Shown here piece by piece: positions 24,899-34,105 of a stretch of DNA of 55,170 nt. The notes below the pieces were generated by a model that did no database searches, was not told where the DNA came from, and was given only the letters and a program-made list of their open reading frames with translations. A program made the position numbers and the translations under genes. The number at the start of each line of letters is the position of its first letter. Positions within the stretch are counted from its first letter, which is position 1. This DNA comes from Candidatus Hydrogenedentota bacterium (GTDB taxonomy: Bacteria; Hydrogenedentota; Hydrogenedentia; Hydrogenedentales; SLHB01). Where the stretch lies: the NCBI GenBank assembly GCA_016209895.1, contig JACQVH010000132.1, forward strand, positions 1 through 55,170, in the 5' to 3' direction.

Positions 24899-26053
24899 AT
24901 GCGTCTGATTCACACAGCGGATATTCATCTCGATGCCAGTTTCGCCGTCGCGGGCGCGCCGGCGGGATTCGGCAACCGACGGCGGCAAAGTCTACGCGAC
25001 GTTTTCCGCTCGATCGTTCGCCGGGCCGGCGAATGGCCGGCGGATGCCCTGCTGATCGCCGGCGATCTTTTCGAACTCGACCGCGTCAGTCGCGACACCC
25101 TCTCCCTTCTGAATGTCGAATTCGCATCGATCCCCCACGTCCGCGTCTTCATCGCGCCGGGTAACCACGACCCCTACGTCCCGCACTCTCCCTACGCGGC
25201 CGAAGTCTGGCCGGAGAACGTGGTCATCTTCTCAAATCCCGCCTGGACGCTGTATCCTCTGCCGAATGTTCCGCTCACCGTGCACGGGTTTGGTTTTGAC
25301 GGCCCAGACCTCACCGTCAATCCCTTTGGACAACTTCAGATTCCCCCGGACGGACGCGTCCACGTCGCCGTCGCCCACGGTTCGGAACGCGGACACCAGC
25401 CGCCGGACAAGGCGGCGTATGCCCCGTTCGACGCCCCGCAGGCCGCGCCCGACGGACTCGCCTATCTGGCCCTGGGGCATTTCCATTCGCTCACCCGGAT
25501 CGAGGGAGACTTTCGAACCGCCATCTATTACTCGGGCGCCCCGGAAGGTCACAGCTTTGGAGAACCCGGACCGCGCCAGTATCTCGAGGTCGAACTGGAG
25601 TCGGGCCAGGTATCCGTGAAACCGGTGGAATCTTCGCGGGCGGTTTACGAAACGCATACCCTGGACTGCACGGACTTTTCCACCGCCCAACAGATTGTGG
25701 ATGCCATACGCGCATGGCCGAAGCAAAACGCCGCGGCCCGGATCGTCCGTCTTGCGCTGCAAGGGCTATGTGCCCCGGCGATCCGCGCCCAACTCGAAAG
25801 CGTGCGCGACGCCATCGCCGCCGAGTTTGAATATTTCGAATTGGTAGACCAAACGGAAAGCACCGAGGATTACGCGTTGCTGGCTCGAGAGAATACCAGC
25901 TTCGGCGCATTCTTGTATCGCATGAACGAAGCCATCGGCGCCGTCGCCGAAGAGGACCGCCGCCGTTTGCTCTGGCGCGCGCGGGAAATCGGCGCAGCCG
26001 CCTACCGTGGAACTGCCCTTCCCATACGGGGTCTCGAGCGAGGCGCGCCGTGA
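24899..26053 (+). CDS. YhaO/SbcD-like DNA repair exonuclease (metallophosphoesterase)
   Basis: A 384-residue calcineurin-type nuclease. Metal motifs in order: RLIHTADIHLDASF (DxH), LLIAGDLFELD (GD), FIAPGNHDPYVP (GNHD), VAVAHGSERG and LALGHFHSLTRIEG (GHxH). The C-terminal 130 residues form the capping and partner-binding domain. With the YhaN-like ATPase next door it forms a bacterial Mre11/Rad50-type pair for clearing DNA ends. The two genes overlap by four bases (GTGA). Confidence 0.88.
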   Translation: MRLIHTADIHLDASFAVAGAPAGFGNRRRQSLRDVFRSIVRRAGEWPADALLIAGDLFELDRVSRDTLSLLNVEFASIPHVRVFIAPGNHDPYVPHSPYAAEVWPENVVIFSNPAWTLYPLPNVPLTVHGFGFDGPDLTVNPFGQLQIPPDGRVHVAVAHGSERGHQPPDKAAYAPFDAPQAAPDGLAYLALGHFHSLTRIEGDFRTAIYYSGAPEGHSFGEPGPRQYLEVELESGQVSVKPVESSRAVYETHTLDCTDFSTAQQIVDAIRAWPKQNAAARIVRLALQGLCAPAIRAQLESVRDAIAAEFEYFELVDQTESTEDYALLARENTSFGAFLYRMNEAIGAVAEEDRRRLLWRAREIGAAAYRGTALPIRGLERGAP

Positions 26054-29000
26054 AAATCACCCGACTCTGGATTGACGGTTACGGCTGCATCTCGAGCCGC
26101 GCCCTCGAGTTCTTGCCCGGATTCCAGGTCATTCTGGGCCCCAACGAACAGGGCAAGACCACCCTGCGCGGATTTATCACCGATGCGCTCTATGGCCAGA
26201 AGCGAAGCACCACCCAAAGCCGCTACGACGAAGCCAACGAACTCCGTAAACCGTGGCTGAACGCCGATGCGTACGGCGGGCGACTGTCCTATCGGCTGGA
26301 CGGCGGCCGAGAGTTCGAAGTCCGGCGCGTGTTCGACCGGCGCCGGGAATCCGTTCAACTCTACGATCTCACCCACGCCCGCGACGTGACCGGAGAGTTC
26401 CCCATGCTCCGGAATCGCGAACCCGCGTTCGCCGATGCGCATCTCGGCCTGAGCAAGGCGGTATTCACCCATACCGCGACCATTAGCCATCTGACCCTCG
26501 AGAACCTCGGCGACGAGGAGGCCCTGAGCCAGATTCGCGAGAAGATGCTCTCCCTGGCCGACACCGGCGAAGGCGAACGGTCGGCCGACACCGCCCTACG
26601 CTCGCTCGAGGACCGTATCGGCGAAATCGGGCGACCCCAAGCGCGCACGAAACCATTGCCGGTGGCCCGCGCCCGGCTCGCCGAACTGGACCGCGAGTAT
26701 CAGCAGGCCCGGGGGCTGCGCCAAGAGTGCGCCGAAATGGAAGTGCAGCGGCGCGGCGCCCTCGAAGAAATCGAAGCGCTCCGTTCCCAACAAACGCGAC
26801 TCGCCGCGGAAACGCAAACCCTCGAAAAAGTGGAGCGCGCAAACCGGCTGCGCGATGTCGAAACCCTCGTAAAGCGCGTTGATGATGTTACCCAACACTG
26901 CTTCGCTCTCGGCGCCGCGAGGAATTTCCCGCTCGAGCAACTGCCCAACCTGCAGCGCATGGAGAATGAAGTGGCGACCGCGCGCAGCCAGATTCAGCGC
27001 ACCGAATCCGACCGGGCGAACTTGCAGGACCAACTTCGTCAGGAACTCGAGCGGCTCGGTCCGGCGGCCACCCAGGGATTCGCGGACCTGCCCGAAGAGT
27101 TCGAACAGCGGCTTACTGAACAGGAATCGCAATCCCATGTGTTGCGCCACCGCCTCGAGGAACTCGAGGCGGCCGAGCGAGACCGTGATACCCGGTTGTC
27201 GGAAGTTCAGGAAAGCCTCCGACGACTTCCGGATTTCAGCCGAATTTCCGGCGACCCGCTCGAGTGGCTGAACCAGGTGGGCAACTCGTTCAGCCAGGCG
27301 GTACGCACCCGGGAAGACGAGCGGGCGCGGTTGACTTCCGTGCGCAGCCAAGGCCAGCAAGTGTACGCCGAGATTGCCGGCCCGGCCCACGTCTTCGAGG
27401 ACGTACCGGATTTTCCCGAACGCGCTCGCGACTACGAAGTATCCTGCCGCGTCGCCGACGAAAAGGATACGCAGGCGCAGGCCGAACTCGAAGAATTACA
27501 CGCCGCCGAAGAGGATTTCCGGGCCAATCGGCCCACGTACCGGTGGATGGCCATATTCTGTTTCGCGGCCTTAGCTTGTCTGATTGCGGCAGCGCAGTAC
27601 TCCGGAAATAAGGGAACCTACATCGCCGCCGCCCTGACGGCCGGCGCAGTCGTGTGGTACTTGGCCAACTGGGTCTATGCCCGTGAAAGTCTCAAACGCG
27701 TGCGGACCAAGCGCGAGGAAACGGATGCGCGCCTCACGCGGTTGCGCGATGAGCACCGGCTGCGACAGGAGGCCATGGAACAACTCATCACCGCCGGCGG
27801 TTGCACGACCATTCGCGAACTCGAGGCCTTGTTCGAAAAGTATCGGAGCGGCTGCGAGCGGCTGAATGAGCTCAAGGCCGCCCTGGACCAACAAGCGGCA
27901 AAAAACCACGAGGAGGATTCGCATGTCGCCCAGCTCCTGGCCTGGATTCAGGAACAGTTCCGCTTCCTCGGCGAAGAAATCACGGGCGAGAACGACGTCC
28001 CGAGCGCCACGCCCCGCATTATCTCCCGCTACCAGGAATACCGGGACGGAAAACGCCGGTTGACCGAAATCCGCGATCAGCTCATGAAACTGAAGGCGGA
28101 CGCTAAACAGGCAAAAGAGGAACTGGATAATCTACTGAAACTAAACCGAGATTGCTCGCTCGAGGTCCGCCGGTTGTTGCGTGAGAACGGTTACGTGGAA
28201 GAGGCCAAACACACCAGCGCCCTGCGGGCCTTGCGCGCCTATCGCCTTCGCTGCGCGCAACTACGCCACGAGCGGGGACGCGTCGAGGTGTTACAGGAAA
28301 AGGTCGCGGGTCTCGAGCGGCAACTCGAGGCCGAGCGCCGCGACCTCGAAGAACATGAAAAGGACTTGGCCCGGCAGTTGCGCGCGGTCGGCGCCGAATC
28401 CATGGAAGCCAGTCGCGAACTCGGCGAACAAGCCCGCGCCTACCGCGAGGCCTGGAATCAGCGCAGTACTCTCAATGAGCAACTCGAACGCCTCCTGGCC
28501 AACGAAGACCTCGACAGCCTGCGGGCCCGAGTCGCCTCCGAGGGACCGCTCCCCGCCCTGCCCGCGCGTAGCGCCGAGGCCGTCAAAGCCGAAGCCGCCG
28601 CGATCAACGGTGCGCTCGAGGCCCGCGTCAGGGAGGAACACGCGCTGCACGTGGCGCTGGCCGAACGGTACGGGCGCGCTCGACCCATCTTCGAAATCGA
28701 AGAAGAACGGCATGCCGCGGCCGCGCAAGTGCGCGAACTCGAACTCGAACTCGAAGCCGCCGCTTACGCGGCCGCCATCATCGAAGAAGTCGCCCGCGAC
28801 AAACACGCCCGCATCGCCCCGCGCCTCGCCGCCCTCGCCGGCCGTCACCTCGCCGAGATTACCGATGGCGCTTATCAGGAATTGCTCATCAGCCGCAATC
28901 TGCACATCACCGTCCGCAGCGCCCAAACCGGCCGGCTCAACGAAGACCCCGAACGCCTGCTCAGCAAGGGTACCGTGGACCAGGTCTATCTCTCGCTGCG

Positions 29001-29211
29001 ACTGGCCATGGTCCAGAGTCTCGCCGAAAACAACGAGAGCATCCCCATGCTCTTGGACGACCCCTTCGCCAACTACGACGACGCGCGCCTCGGCCGCGCC
29101 ATCGCCCTTCTGCAACGCCTCGCCGAATCCTGCCAAATCCTCCTCTTCACCTGCCGCGAAGACGTCGCCCGCGTCGCCCAATCCGCCCACGTCCCCATCA
29201 TCAAACTGTAA
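26050..29211 (+). CDS. YhaN/SbcC-like AAA ATPase with coiled coil and internal transmembrane hairpin
   Basis: A 1053-residue ABC-type ATPase. Head part 1: ITRLWIDGYGCISSRALEFL and VILGPNEQGKTTLRGFI (Walker A). Long coiled coils run from about residue 200 to 940. They are broken near residues 499-540 by two hydrophobic helices (MAIFCFAALACLIAAAQYSG and YIAAALTAGAVVWYLANWVY). Head part 2: LLSKGTVDQVYLSLRLAM (signature) and IPMLLDDPFANYDD (Walker B), then LFTCRED. The membrane hairpin is a known trait of the YhaN branch and places the complex at the membrane, unlike SbcC. GTG start, translationally coupled to the nuclease. Confidence 0.88.
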   Translation: MKITRLWIDGYGCISSRALEFLPGFQVILGPNEQGKTTLRGFITDALYGQKRSTTQSRYDEANELRKPWLNADAYGGRLSYRLDGGREFEVRRVFDRRRESVQLYDLTHARDVTGEFPMLRNREPAFADAHLGLSKAVFTHTATISHLTLENLGDEEALSQIREKMLSLADTGEGERSADTALRSLEDRIGEIGRPQARTKPLPVARARLAELDREYQQARGLRQECAEMEVQRRGALEEIEALRSQQTRLAAETQTLEKVERANRLRDVETLVKRVDDVTQHCFALGAARNFPLEQLPNLQRMENEVATARSQIQRTESDRANLQDQLRQELERLGPAATQGFADLPEEFEQRLTEQESQSHVLRHRLEELEAAERDRDTRLSEVQESLRRLPDFSRISGDPLEWLNQVGNSFSQAVRTREDERARLTSVRSQGQQVYAEIAGPAHVFEDVPDFPERARDYEVSCRVADEKDTQAQAELEELHAAEEDFRANRPTYRWMAIFCFAALACLIAAAQYSGNKGTYIAAALTAGAVVWYLANWVYARESLKRVRTKREETDARLTRLRDEHRLRQEAMEQLITAGGCTTIRELEALFEKYRSGCERLNELKAALDQQAAKNHEEDSHVAQLLAWIQEQFRFLGEEITGENDVPSATPRIISRYQEYRDGKRRLTEIRDQLMKLKADAKQAKEELDNLLKLNRDCSLEVRRLLRENGYVEEAKHTSALRALRAYRLRCAQLRHERGRVEVLQEKVAGLERQLEAERRDLEEHEKDLARQLRAVGAESMEASRELGEQARAYREAWNQRSTLNEQLERLLANEDLDSLRARVASEGPLPALPARSAEAVKAEAAAINGALEARVREEHALHVALAERYGRARPIFEIEEERHAAAAQVRELELELEAAAYAAAIIEEVARDKHARIAPRLAALAGRHLAEITDGAYQELLISRNLHITVRSAQTGRLNEDPERLLSKGTVDQVYLSLRLAMVQSLAENNESIPMLLDDPFANYDDARLGRAIALLQRLAESCQILLFTCREDVARVAQSAHVPIIKL

Positions 29212-29219
29212 TTAGTACC

Positions 29220-29315
29220 GAGTGACGAGTGAGGAGTGATGAGCTGGGAGTGCCCAGAAACGGAAAACGGGAAACCGGAAACCCAATCACTGACCACTGA
29301 CCACTGGTCACTAAC
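29220..29315. repeat. Three consecutive heptanucleotide-period blocks
   Basis: Block 1: GAGTGAC, GAGTGAG, GAGTGAT, GAGCTGG, GAGTGCC starting at 29220, 7 nt apart. Block 2: AACGGAA, AACGGGA, AACCGGA, AACCCAA from 29259. Block 3: CACTGAC, CACTGAC, CACTGGT, CACTAAC from 29288. Each has an exact 7-nt period but an unrelated unit. They fill the space between the yhaN-like stop and the SDR stop, and the last unit contains the SDR stop codon. Confidence 0.8.
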
Positions 29316-30156
29316 TTCTCAGCCGCCACATCACCAACCGGTCTCTGATGCGATCCGGCAGAAACCGCGCGAGCCGTGTGCCAATTTTCGCGTCGAGGCC
29401 CACCGGGTAACGAGTCCGCGGGCGCGGCGACGTAAGGGCGTGCGTCACGGCTTCCGCAACTCGTTCTGGAGGAATACCCATTCGACCGACCTTGATTGCG
29501 ACCTCTCGAGCCTCATTCATTGCCGCGTCATACAGTTGATGCGCCTCCGGCGGGAACCCTTGCAAAACCTTTTCGCTGGCCGCGATCGACTTCTCCCAAA
29601 TCGGCGTTAACACCGCGCCCGGCTCAACAACCGACACGGAGATTCCCCAAGGTCGCAGTTCCAACCGCAACGCATCCGTCAACGCTTCTACCGCGTGCTT
29701 CGTCGCGCAGTACGGTCCGGTAAACGGCGTCGCAATCTTGCCGCTCAGCGATCCCATGTTCACCACGCGCCCCCGACCTTTGCGCAACAACGGCAGAAAC
29801 GCCTGTGTGACCGTCACCAGCCCGAACACATTGATTTCGAATTGCCGACGCAATTCATCCACCGGCAGAAGCTCCAGCGGTCCGGCGATGTTAATACCCG
29901 CGTTGTTTACCAGCCCTGCCAACCCGTTTTCGCCGACTTGCCCCGAAACCTGCTCGGCCGCGGCACGCACACTCGCCGCGTCCGTCACGTCCAGCGATAT
30001 CGGCAACAGACGTTCCGACGCCGCAGCCTTCAGCGCCTCCCCATCCTGCGTTTTCCGTACCCCCGCAAACACCCGAAACCCCAACCTATCCAAATGCGAC
30101 GCACACGCCTTCCCAATCCCCGTCGAAGCCCCCGTAATCACAACCGCGCCAGCCAT
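29311..30156 (-). CDS. Short-chain dehydrogenase/reductase
   Basis: A 281-residue classical SDR. VVITGASTGIGKACASHL is the TGxxxGxG loop, LVNNAGINIAGP the NNAG strand, VVNMGSLSGKIATPF holds the catalytic serine and YCATKHAVEALTDALR the YxxxK. The pattern and C-terminal length resemble retinol- or steroid-dehydrogenase-like SDRs. Start at ATG 30156 (MAGAVV) with AAAGGA before it; a GTG six codons upstream is the alternative. Substrate unknown. Confidence 0.88.
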   Translation of the reverse strand: MAGAVVITGASTGIGKACASHLDRLGFRVFAGVRKTQDGEALKAAASERLLPISLDVTDAASVRAAAEQVSGQVGENGLAGLVNNAGINIAGPLELLPVDELRRQFEINVFGLVTVTQAFLPLLRKGRGRVVNMGSLSGKIATPFTGPYCATKHAVEALTDALRLELRPWGISVSVVEPGAVLTPIWEKSIAASEKVLQGFPPEAHQLYDAAMNEAREVAIKVGRMGIPPERVAEAVTHALTSPRPRTRYPVGLDAKIGTRLARFLPDRIRDRLVMWRLRS

Positions 30157-30777
30157 ATCAAAAGTCCTTTCCACGTGTGAACGCCCAAGTCCGAATGCCG
30201 CACAAGACTATACGAAGAAACGCCTCACGGCGTCACTACGAACCAAGCCATCACGTTAAGACCTCGTTCGTAGTGTGCTCGTCGGGGGTTAACAGGAAGG
30301 CGTTCGCCTCTGTCGGGCAAACGAGAAAGGAGATCCCAAGGCTCAAGTGACATCTTCTTTTTTCTGGCGTTATGCTATGCTTATACGTAACGAGTGGCTA
30401 CGGGCGCATCTACTGCACACGAAGTAAGGCCTGCTTCAGAAGACAATGACGATAGGGACGCGTTACGACATCAAATGCAATGGACCCGAACAACACGAAC
30501 GTAGTGCCCAACAGATGCTGGCAATCTGTCTTTCCTTGGACGAACCGTGGGGGAAACGCCGGTAGTGGCGAGGAAGGGTGGCATCATGCTGAAGAAGGAC
30601 TGGTCCAACGGGCCGCCAGTGTACACCACCATAGTGCATACTAAGTTGTACTGCTTCCGTCCCCGCGTTTGTAGACGTGTTATGCGGGTTTCCGGGGCAT
30701 CTTAGGATGGTACAGGGATACGTCTGACGATTTTGCCGTCACGCCTCCAAGAGATGATACAGGATGAGGTGGACAAA
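30157..30777. other. Long intergenic region upstream of the restriction-modification genes
   Basis: No credible gene was found in these 620 bases. CACTACGAAC (30234-30243) and GTTCGTAGTG (30266-30275) form a perfect 10-bp inverted repeat with a 22-nt loop. The part from about 30350 onward is lower in GC than the flanks, like the methyltransferase gene that follows. No separate controller (C protein) gene is visible. Confidence 0.45.
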
Positions 30778-31896
30778 ATGAGGAACACTGAGGCGACAAC
30801 CAAGGGCGAGAATTCACCGCTCACGAGCCCGTGCCGCTCAATCGTCGAGACAGACTACGGCCAACGAGTGGAGGCATACCTATCTAGTGGCCGCCGTTGC
30901 CCGCTTCTACTCCTCGGTGACGCGCGGACGATCTTGGACCAGCTACCGACATCATCCGTCGACTTCGCGATGACCTCACCGCCTTACTGGGGAAAACGCG
31001 AGTACGCAGGCGGGGGCATTGGGCTTGAGAACGACTATCACGAGTTCATCCGTCAGCTGTTGGACATCTTCCTTTCACTGAAGCGTGTTCTCAAACACGA
31101 GGGTTCGTTCTGGCTCAACATCGGTGATACCTACCTGGAGAAGTGCCTGGCCGGCATTCCCTGGCGAGTGGCGCTACAACTTACCGATCAACAAGGCTGG
31201 ATTCTGCGCAACAGCATAATCTGGAACAAAGTTAAGAGCGGCATGGACAACACGAAAGATAGACTCGGCAATGTTCACGAACATGTCTTTCACTTCGTGA
31301 AGCAGCCGAAGTATTACTACGACGCTGACGCGATTCGTTCAAAGCCCAGGGAGGCGCGCGTCGTTAATGGTGTCGTCGTATCTGCCACCGGAGTTTCTGG
31401 TATCCGTTACAAACGGCAGATCGAACTCTCTACATCGCTTAGCGAGGAAGAAAAACAAGCGGCCATGAAGGCCTTGGACCAGGTTCTGGCAGATGTCGGT
31501 GCTGGACGAATCTCGGATTTCCGGATGATTATTCGCGGCCAACAACGCGCGACTCACTCCGACAATGAAAAGGTTTCGGGCCGCGCCAGAGAACTGAGCG
31601 ACAGAGGGTTCTACTTCCTCCGATACCATCCGAACGGAAGCAAACCCGCAGATGTTTGGGACATCATACCTGAAGACACACAGAGAAGGGAGACCCACTA
31701 CGCGCCGTACCCGGTAGAACTGTGCCGGATTCCCATTCTCGCGACGTGCCCGCTGGGGGGGGTAGTGTTTGATCCGTTTTGCGGGACGGGTACTACCCTC
31801 CGTGCGGCGTGCGACCTTGGGCGGCAGTCCATCGGTATCGACATTTCACGCCACTACCTGGAAATCGCGGAGCAACGATGCGCGACGCTCCTCTGA
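30778..31896 (+). CDS. Site-specific DNA methyltransferase (beta-type N4/N6 amino methyltransferase)
   Basis: A 372-residue modification enzyme. The catalytic motif TSPPYW (residues 66-71) comes before the SAM-binding FDPFCGTGTT (331-340), the order of beta-class methyltransferases. SPPY suggests N4-cytosine or N6-adenine methylation. LLLGDARTIL and FWLNIGDTYLEK are further family blocks. A central 120-residue variable region (about 200-310) would be the target-recognition part. Start ATG 30778 with GAGGTGG 6 nt upstream; codons upstream to a TTG at 30733 are less likely. It overlaps the endonuclease gene by 19 nt. GC lower than neighbours, consistent with horizontal transfer. Confidence 0.88.
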   Translation: MRNTEATTKGENSPLTSPCRSIVETDYGQRVEAYLSSGRRCPLLLLGDARTILDQLPTSSVDFAMTSPPYWGKREYAGGGIGLENDYHEFIRQLLDIFLSLKRVLKHEGSFWLNIGDTYLEKCLAGIPWRVALQLTDQQGWILRNSIIWNKVKSGMDNTKDRLGNVHEHVFHFVKQPKYYYDADAIRSKPREARVVNGVVVSATGVSGIRYKRQIELSTSLSEEEKQAAMKALDQVLADVGAGRISDFRMIIRGQQRATHSDNEKVSGRARELSDRGFYFLRYHPNGSKPADVWDIIPEDTQRRETHYAPYPVELCRIPILATCPLGGVVFDPFCGTGTTLRAACDLGRQSIGIDISRHYLEIAEQRCATLL

Positions 31897-32744
31897 GCAA
31901 GGTAGTTGAGTTGTTCGGCCACTCCGCCGAGAGTCGGCGCAAGGACTGGTCACGTGTCGTGCGTGAGCAGCAGTGCCCATTCCTTGCAAAGACATGTTAT
32001 AAGGTTCGGAAGAGCGACCCCGGCACTTCCATAGGCTCCTGCACCGTTCGCTACGGAAAGGAGCAAGAGGCGGTCGTGATTTGCCCGACGCGCCTTCTTG
32101 AACGACGCCAGATATTCACCGACTGCCTTCACCTCTTGACCACGCACGAACCGGGAAACGAGCTTCACATCGTTCAAGAGGTCTCCATTCCGGGCGGGAG
32201 CGTTGACCATTTCCTGGTGTCGGCTCGAAAAGGCAAAGTGAAGGATTTCGTTGGAATTGAGGTTCAGACTCTGGATACTACCGGGACCGTATGGCCGGAA
32301 CGACAGCGACTGCTCAAGAAGCTCGGCGTCCCACGCGGGGACAAGGAAGAGTTATCCACGAAGTCATACGGCATGAATTGGAAGATGACCGCGAAAACAA
32401 TCTTGGTCCAGATGCACCACAAGATCCAGACCTTCGAGCACGTCAACAAGAAGTTGGTTCTTGTACTCCAAGACAAGCTCTTTGGTTACATGATGAATCA
32501 GTTCACATTTGAGCATCTAAAGAACCCGGCTATACTTGGTGACGCAATGCACATGCACGTGTACCGACTCGAGAAACAGCCCGATCGATCGTTCAGATTA
32601 GGGATGCAATCAAGGGTCAGTACCGATGCCGAAGGAATTGCAGCATGCCTTGGGCTTCAGGCCGAGGCCCGGATTGAATTAGCCCAGATTGTCGCGGCCC
32701 TCGAAGCGAAGCTATCGCCCGGTACACTTTTCACGCCGGTATAA
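31878..32744 (+). CDS. NotI-family type II restriction endonuclease
   Basis: A 288-residue protein resembling the NotI family. NotI carries a unique Cys4 iron site, and this protein has cysteines C33, C40, C55 and C69 in a comparable N-terminal setting (QQCPFLAKTC, IGSCTVRYG, VVICPTRLLERRQ). SVDHFLVS (D110) followed by VGIEVQTLD (E128, Q130) fits the variant PD-(D/E)x(K/Q) nuclease centre, in which glutamine replaces lysine as in NotI. It follows the methyltransferase with a 19-nt overlap, so the two form one restriction-modification unit. The recognition site cannot be read from sequence. Confidence 0.75.
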   Translation: MRDAPLSKVVELFGHSAESRRKDWSRVVREQQCPFLAKTCYKVRKSDPGTSIGSCTVRYGKEQEAVVICPTRLLERRQIFTDCLHLLTTHEPGNELHIVQEVSIPGGSVDHFLVSARKGKVKDFVGIEVQTLDTTGTVWPERQRLLKKLGVPRGDKEELSTKSYGMNWKMTAKTILVQMHHKIQTFEHVNKKLVLVLQDKLFGYMMNQFTFEHLKNPAILGDAMHMHVYRLEKQPDRSFRLGMQSRVSTDAEGIAACLGLQAEARIELAQIVAALEAKLSPGTLFTPV

Positions 32745-32977
32745 GCGATGGACTGCCAGATAGCGACACCCGTACTTCTGTCCGCGGGCGGCAACCCTGC
32801 GTCCGCTTACGGTAAGAGCCTATGAAAAGATTCGCAACATGCTTTAGAGAAGTCTTGAATCCCAAGGACTTATGAGGCGGTTGTCGGGCCTCTAAATGCG
32901 AGCATATTCGTTTCATAAGAGGGGTCGCGCGAAACAAGCCCTGAGCGACTCGTTTCCGACTAATCCTCACTTGGTAC

Positions 32978-34105
32978 TTACTTGTTCACCAGTCGTTGAT
33001 AAATCTCTTTGACGGTCCCTGCCTGGCTGTCCAAGCTGAATTCGCGCAGAGCCTTTGCGCGGGCGGCGCGGCCTAGGGCGCGGGCGAGTTGGAGATTCGT
33101 GGCGAGGCGGTGTAGGGCACGAGAAAGGCTTTCCGGGGAACCGTCGCAGATAAATCCGGTTTCGCCGTCGTCCACAATTTCGCGTAACATGCCGCGGTCG
33201 GCGGCGACCACCGGCTTCGCCATGGCCATCGCTTCGCGCACGGCGCGGCAGGTGCCGTCGCTGCCCGGCACGAGGAACACGAACGCGTCGAACGCCTTGA
33301 GCATCCCGACGTACTCCTCGCCCTCGACGAAGCCGGGGAAATGGACGTGCTCCTGCAGACCCAGCGCGACGACCGGCTGTTTCCCGACTTCCGCTTGTTT
33401 AGTGCCGCGCCCGACCACGATGGCGCGGGTGTTCGGTTCACGGTCCACCAACTTTCGGACCGCTTGAAAAAAATCCTCGTAATGCCGGTGCGTTTGCAGA
33501 CGCGCTACGATGCCCACCACGAAAGCCCGCGGCGGGATACCCAGCCAGCTTCGGGCATCGGGCACTTCGCGCATGGGGTCAAACCGTTCGAGGTCCACCG
33601 CCCCGGGCACCACGCGCATCCGCTCGCACGGAAAACCGAACTCCATTTCATCGCGTTCCATCGCCCGCTTCGAGGGTTCGATCAGAAACGCGGTCCCGGC
33701 AAGGAGTTTTCGATGACGCGCAGTTTCCGGAAAACCCTCGCCATAATAACTGGACCGCACCAGCGGCACGCCCAATTTCCGGGCCGCAGTCAGACCAATC
33801 TGATGATCGTTATCGAGATGGCAATGAAGGACATCGTATGGTCGGCGTTTCAGAAAACGCGCCAGCGCCAACTTGTCGAGCGCGTTCTTGATCGGGTGTG
33901 CGTGTTTCGAGAGATGAAACTCAAGAATCGGCTCGAGGCCGCGGTCTCGGGCCGTCGCCACCACCTTGTTCACTGCGGCCCCGGCATTCGGCGCACACGC
34001 AAAATCCGCCTCGACGCCCGCGCGGCGCAAGGCTACGCAAAGATTCAGCGCCGGCTCGGCGGGACCCGTCCACTTGGCATTGCTGAAGAGATGGAGGACC
34101 TTCAT
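32978..34105 (-). CDS. Glycosyltransferase family 4
   Basis: A 375-residue GT-B enzyme. KVLHLFSNAKWTGPAEPALN opens the N-domain and VLHCHLDNDHQIGL gives the acceptor side. VVGIVARLQTHRHYEDFF, AIVVGRGTK and VFLVPGSDGTCRAVREAMAM provide the donor site; the second glutamate of the E-x7-E pattern lies in REAMAM. It overlaps the smc stop by four bases (ATGA). A glycosyltransferase coupled to smc is unusual and probably reflects local gene order rather than shared function. Confidence 0.86.
   Translation of the reverse strand: MKVLHLFSNAKWTGPAEPALNLCVALRRAGVEADFACAPNAGAAVNKVVATARDRGLEPILEFHLSKHAHPIKNALDKLALARFLKRRPYDVLHCHLDNDHQIGLTAARKLGVPLVRSSYYGEGFPETARHRKLLAGTAFLIEPSKRAMERDEMEFGFPCERMRVVPGAVDLERFDPMREVPDARSWLGIPPRAFVVGIVARLQTHRHYEDFFQAVRKLVDREPNTRAIVVGRGTKQAEVGKQPVVALGLQEHVHFPGFVEGEEYVGMLKAFDAFVFLVPGSDGTCRAVREAMAMAKPVVAADRGMLREIVDDGETGFICDGSPESLSRALHRLATNLQLARALGRAARAKALREFSLDSQAGTVKEIYQRLVNK

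Noticed and set aside
28181..29215. 344-codon frame inside the YhaN-like gene
   Set aside because: Pro/Ser/Thr-rich off-frame reading of the same strand; the real frame holds the ATPase signature and Walker B.
32745..32977. Possible terminator (CTTATGA/TCATAAG) after the endonuclease gene
   Set aside because: A 7-bp stem with about a 45-nt loop and no T-tract; too weak to report.
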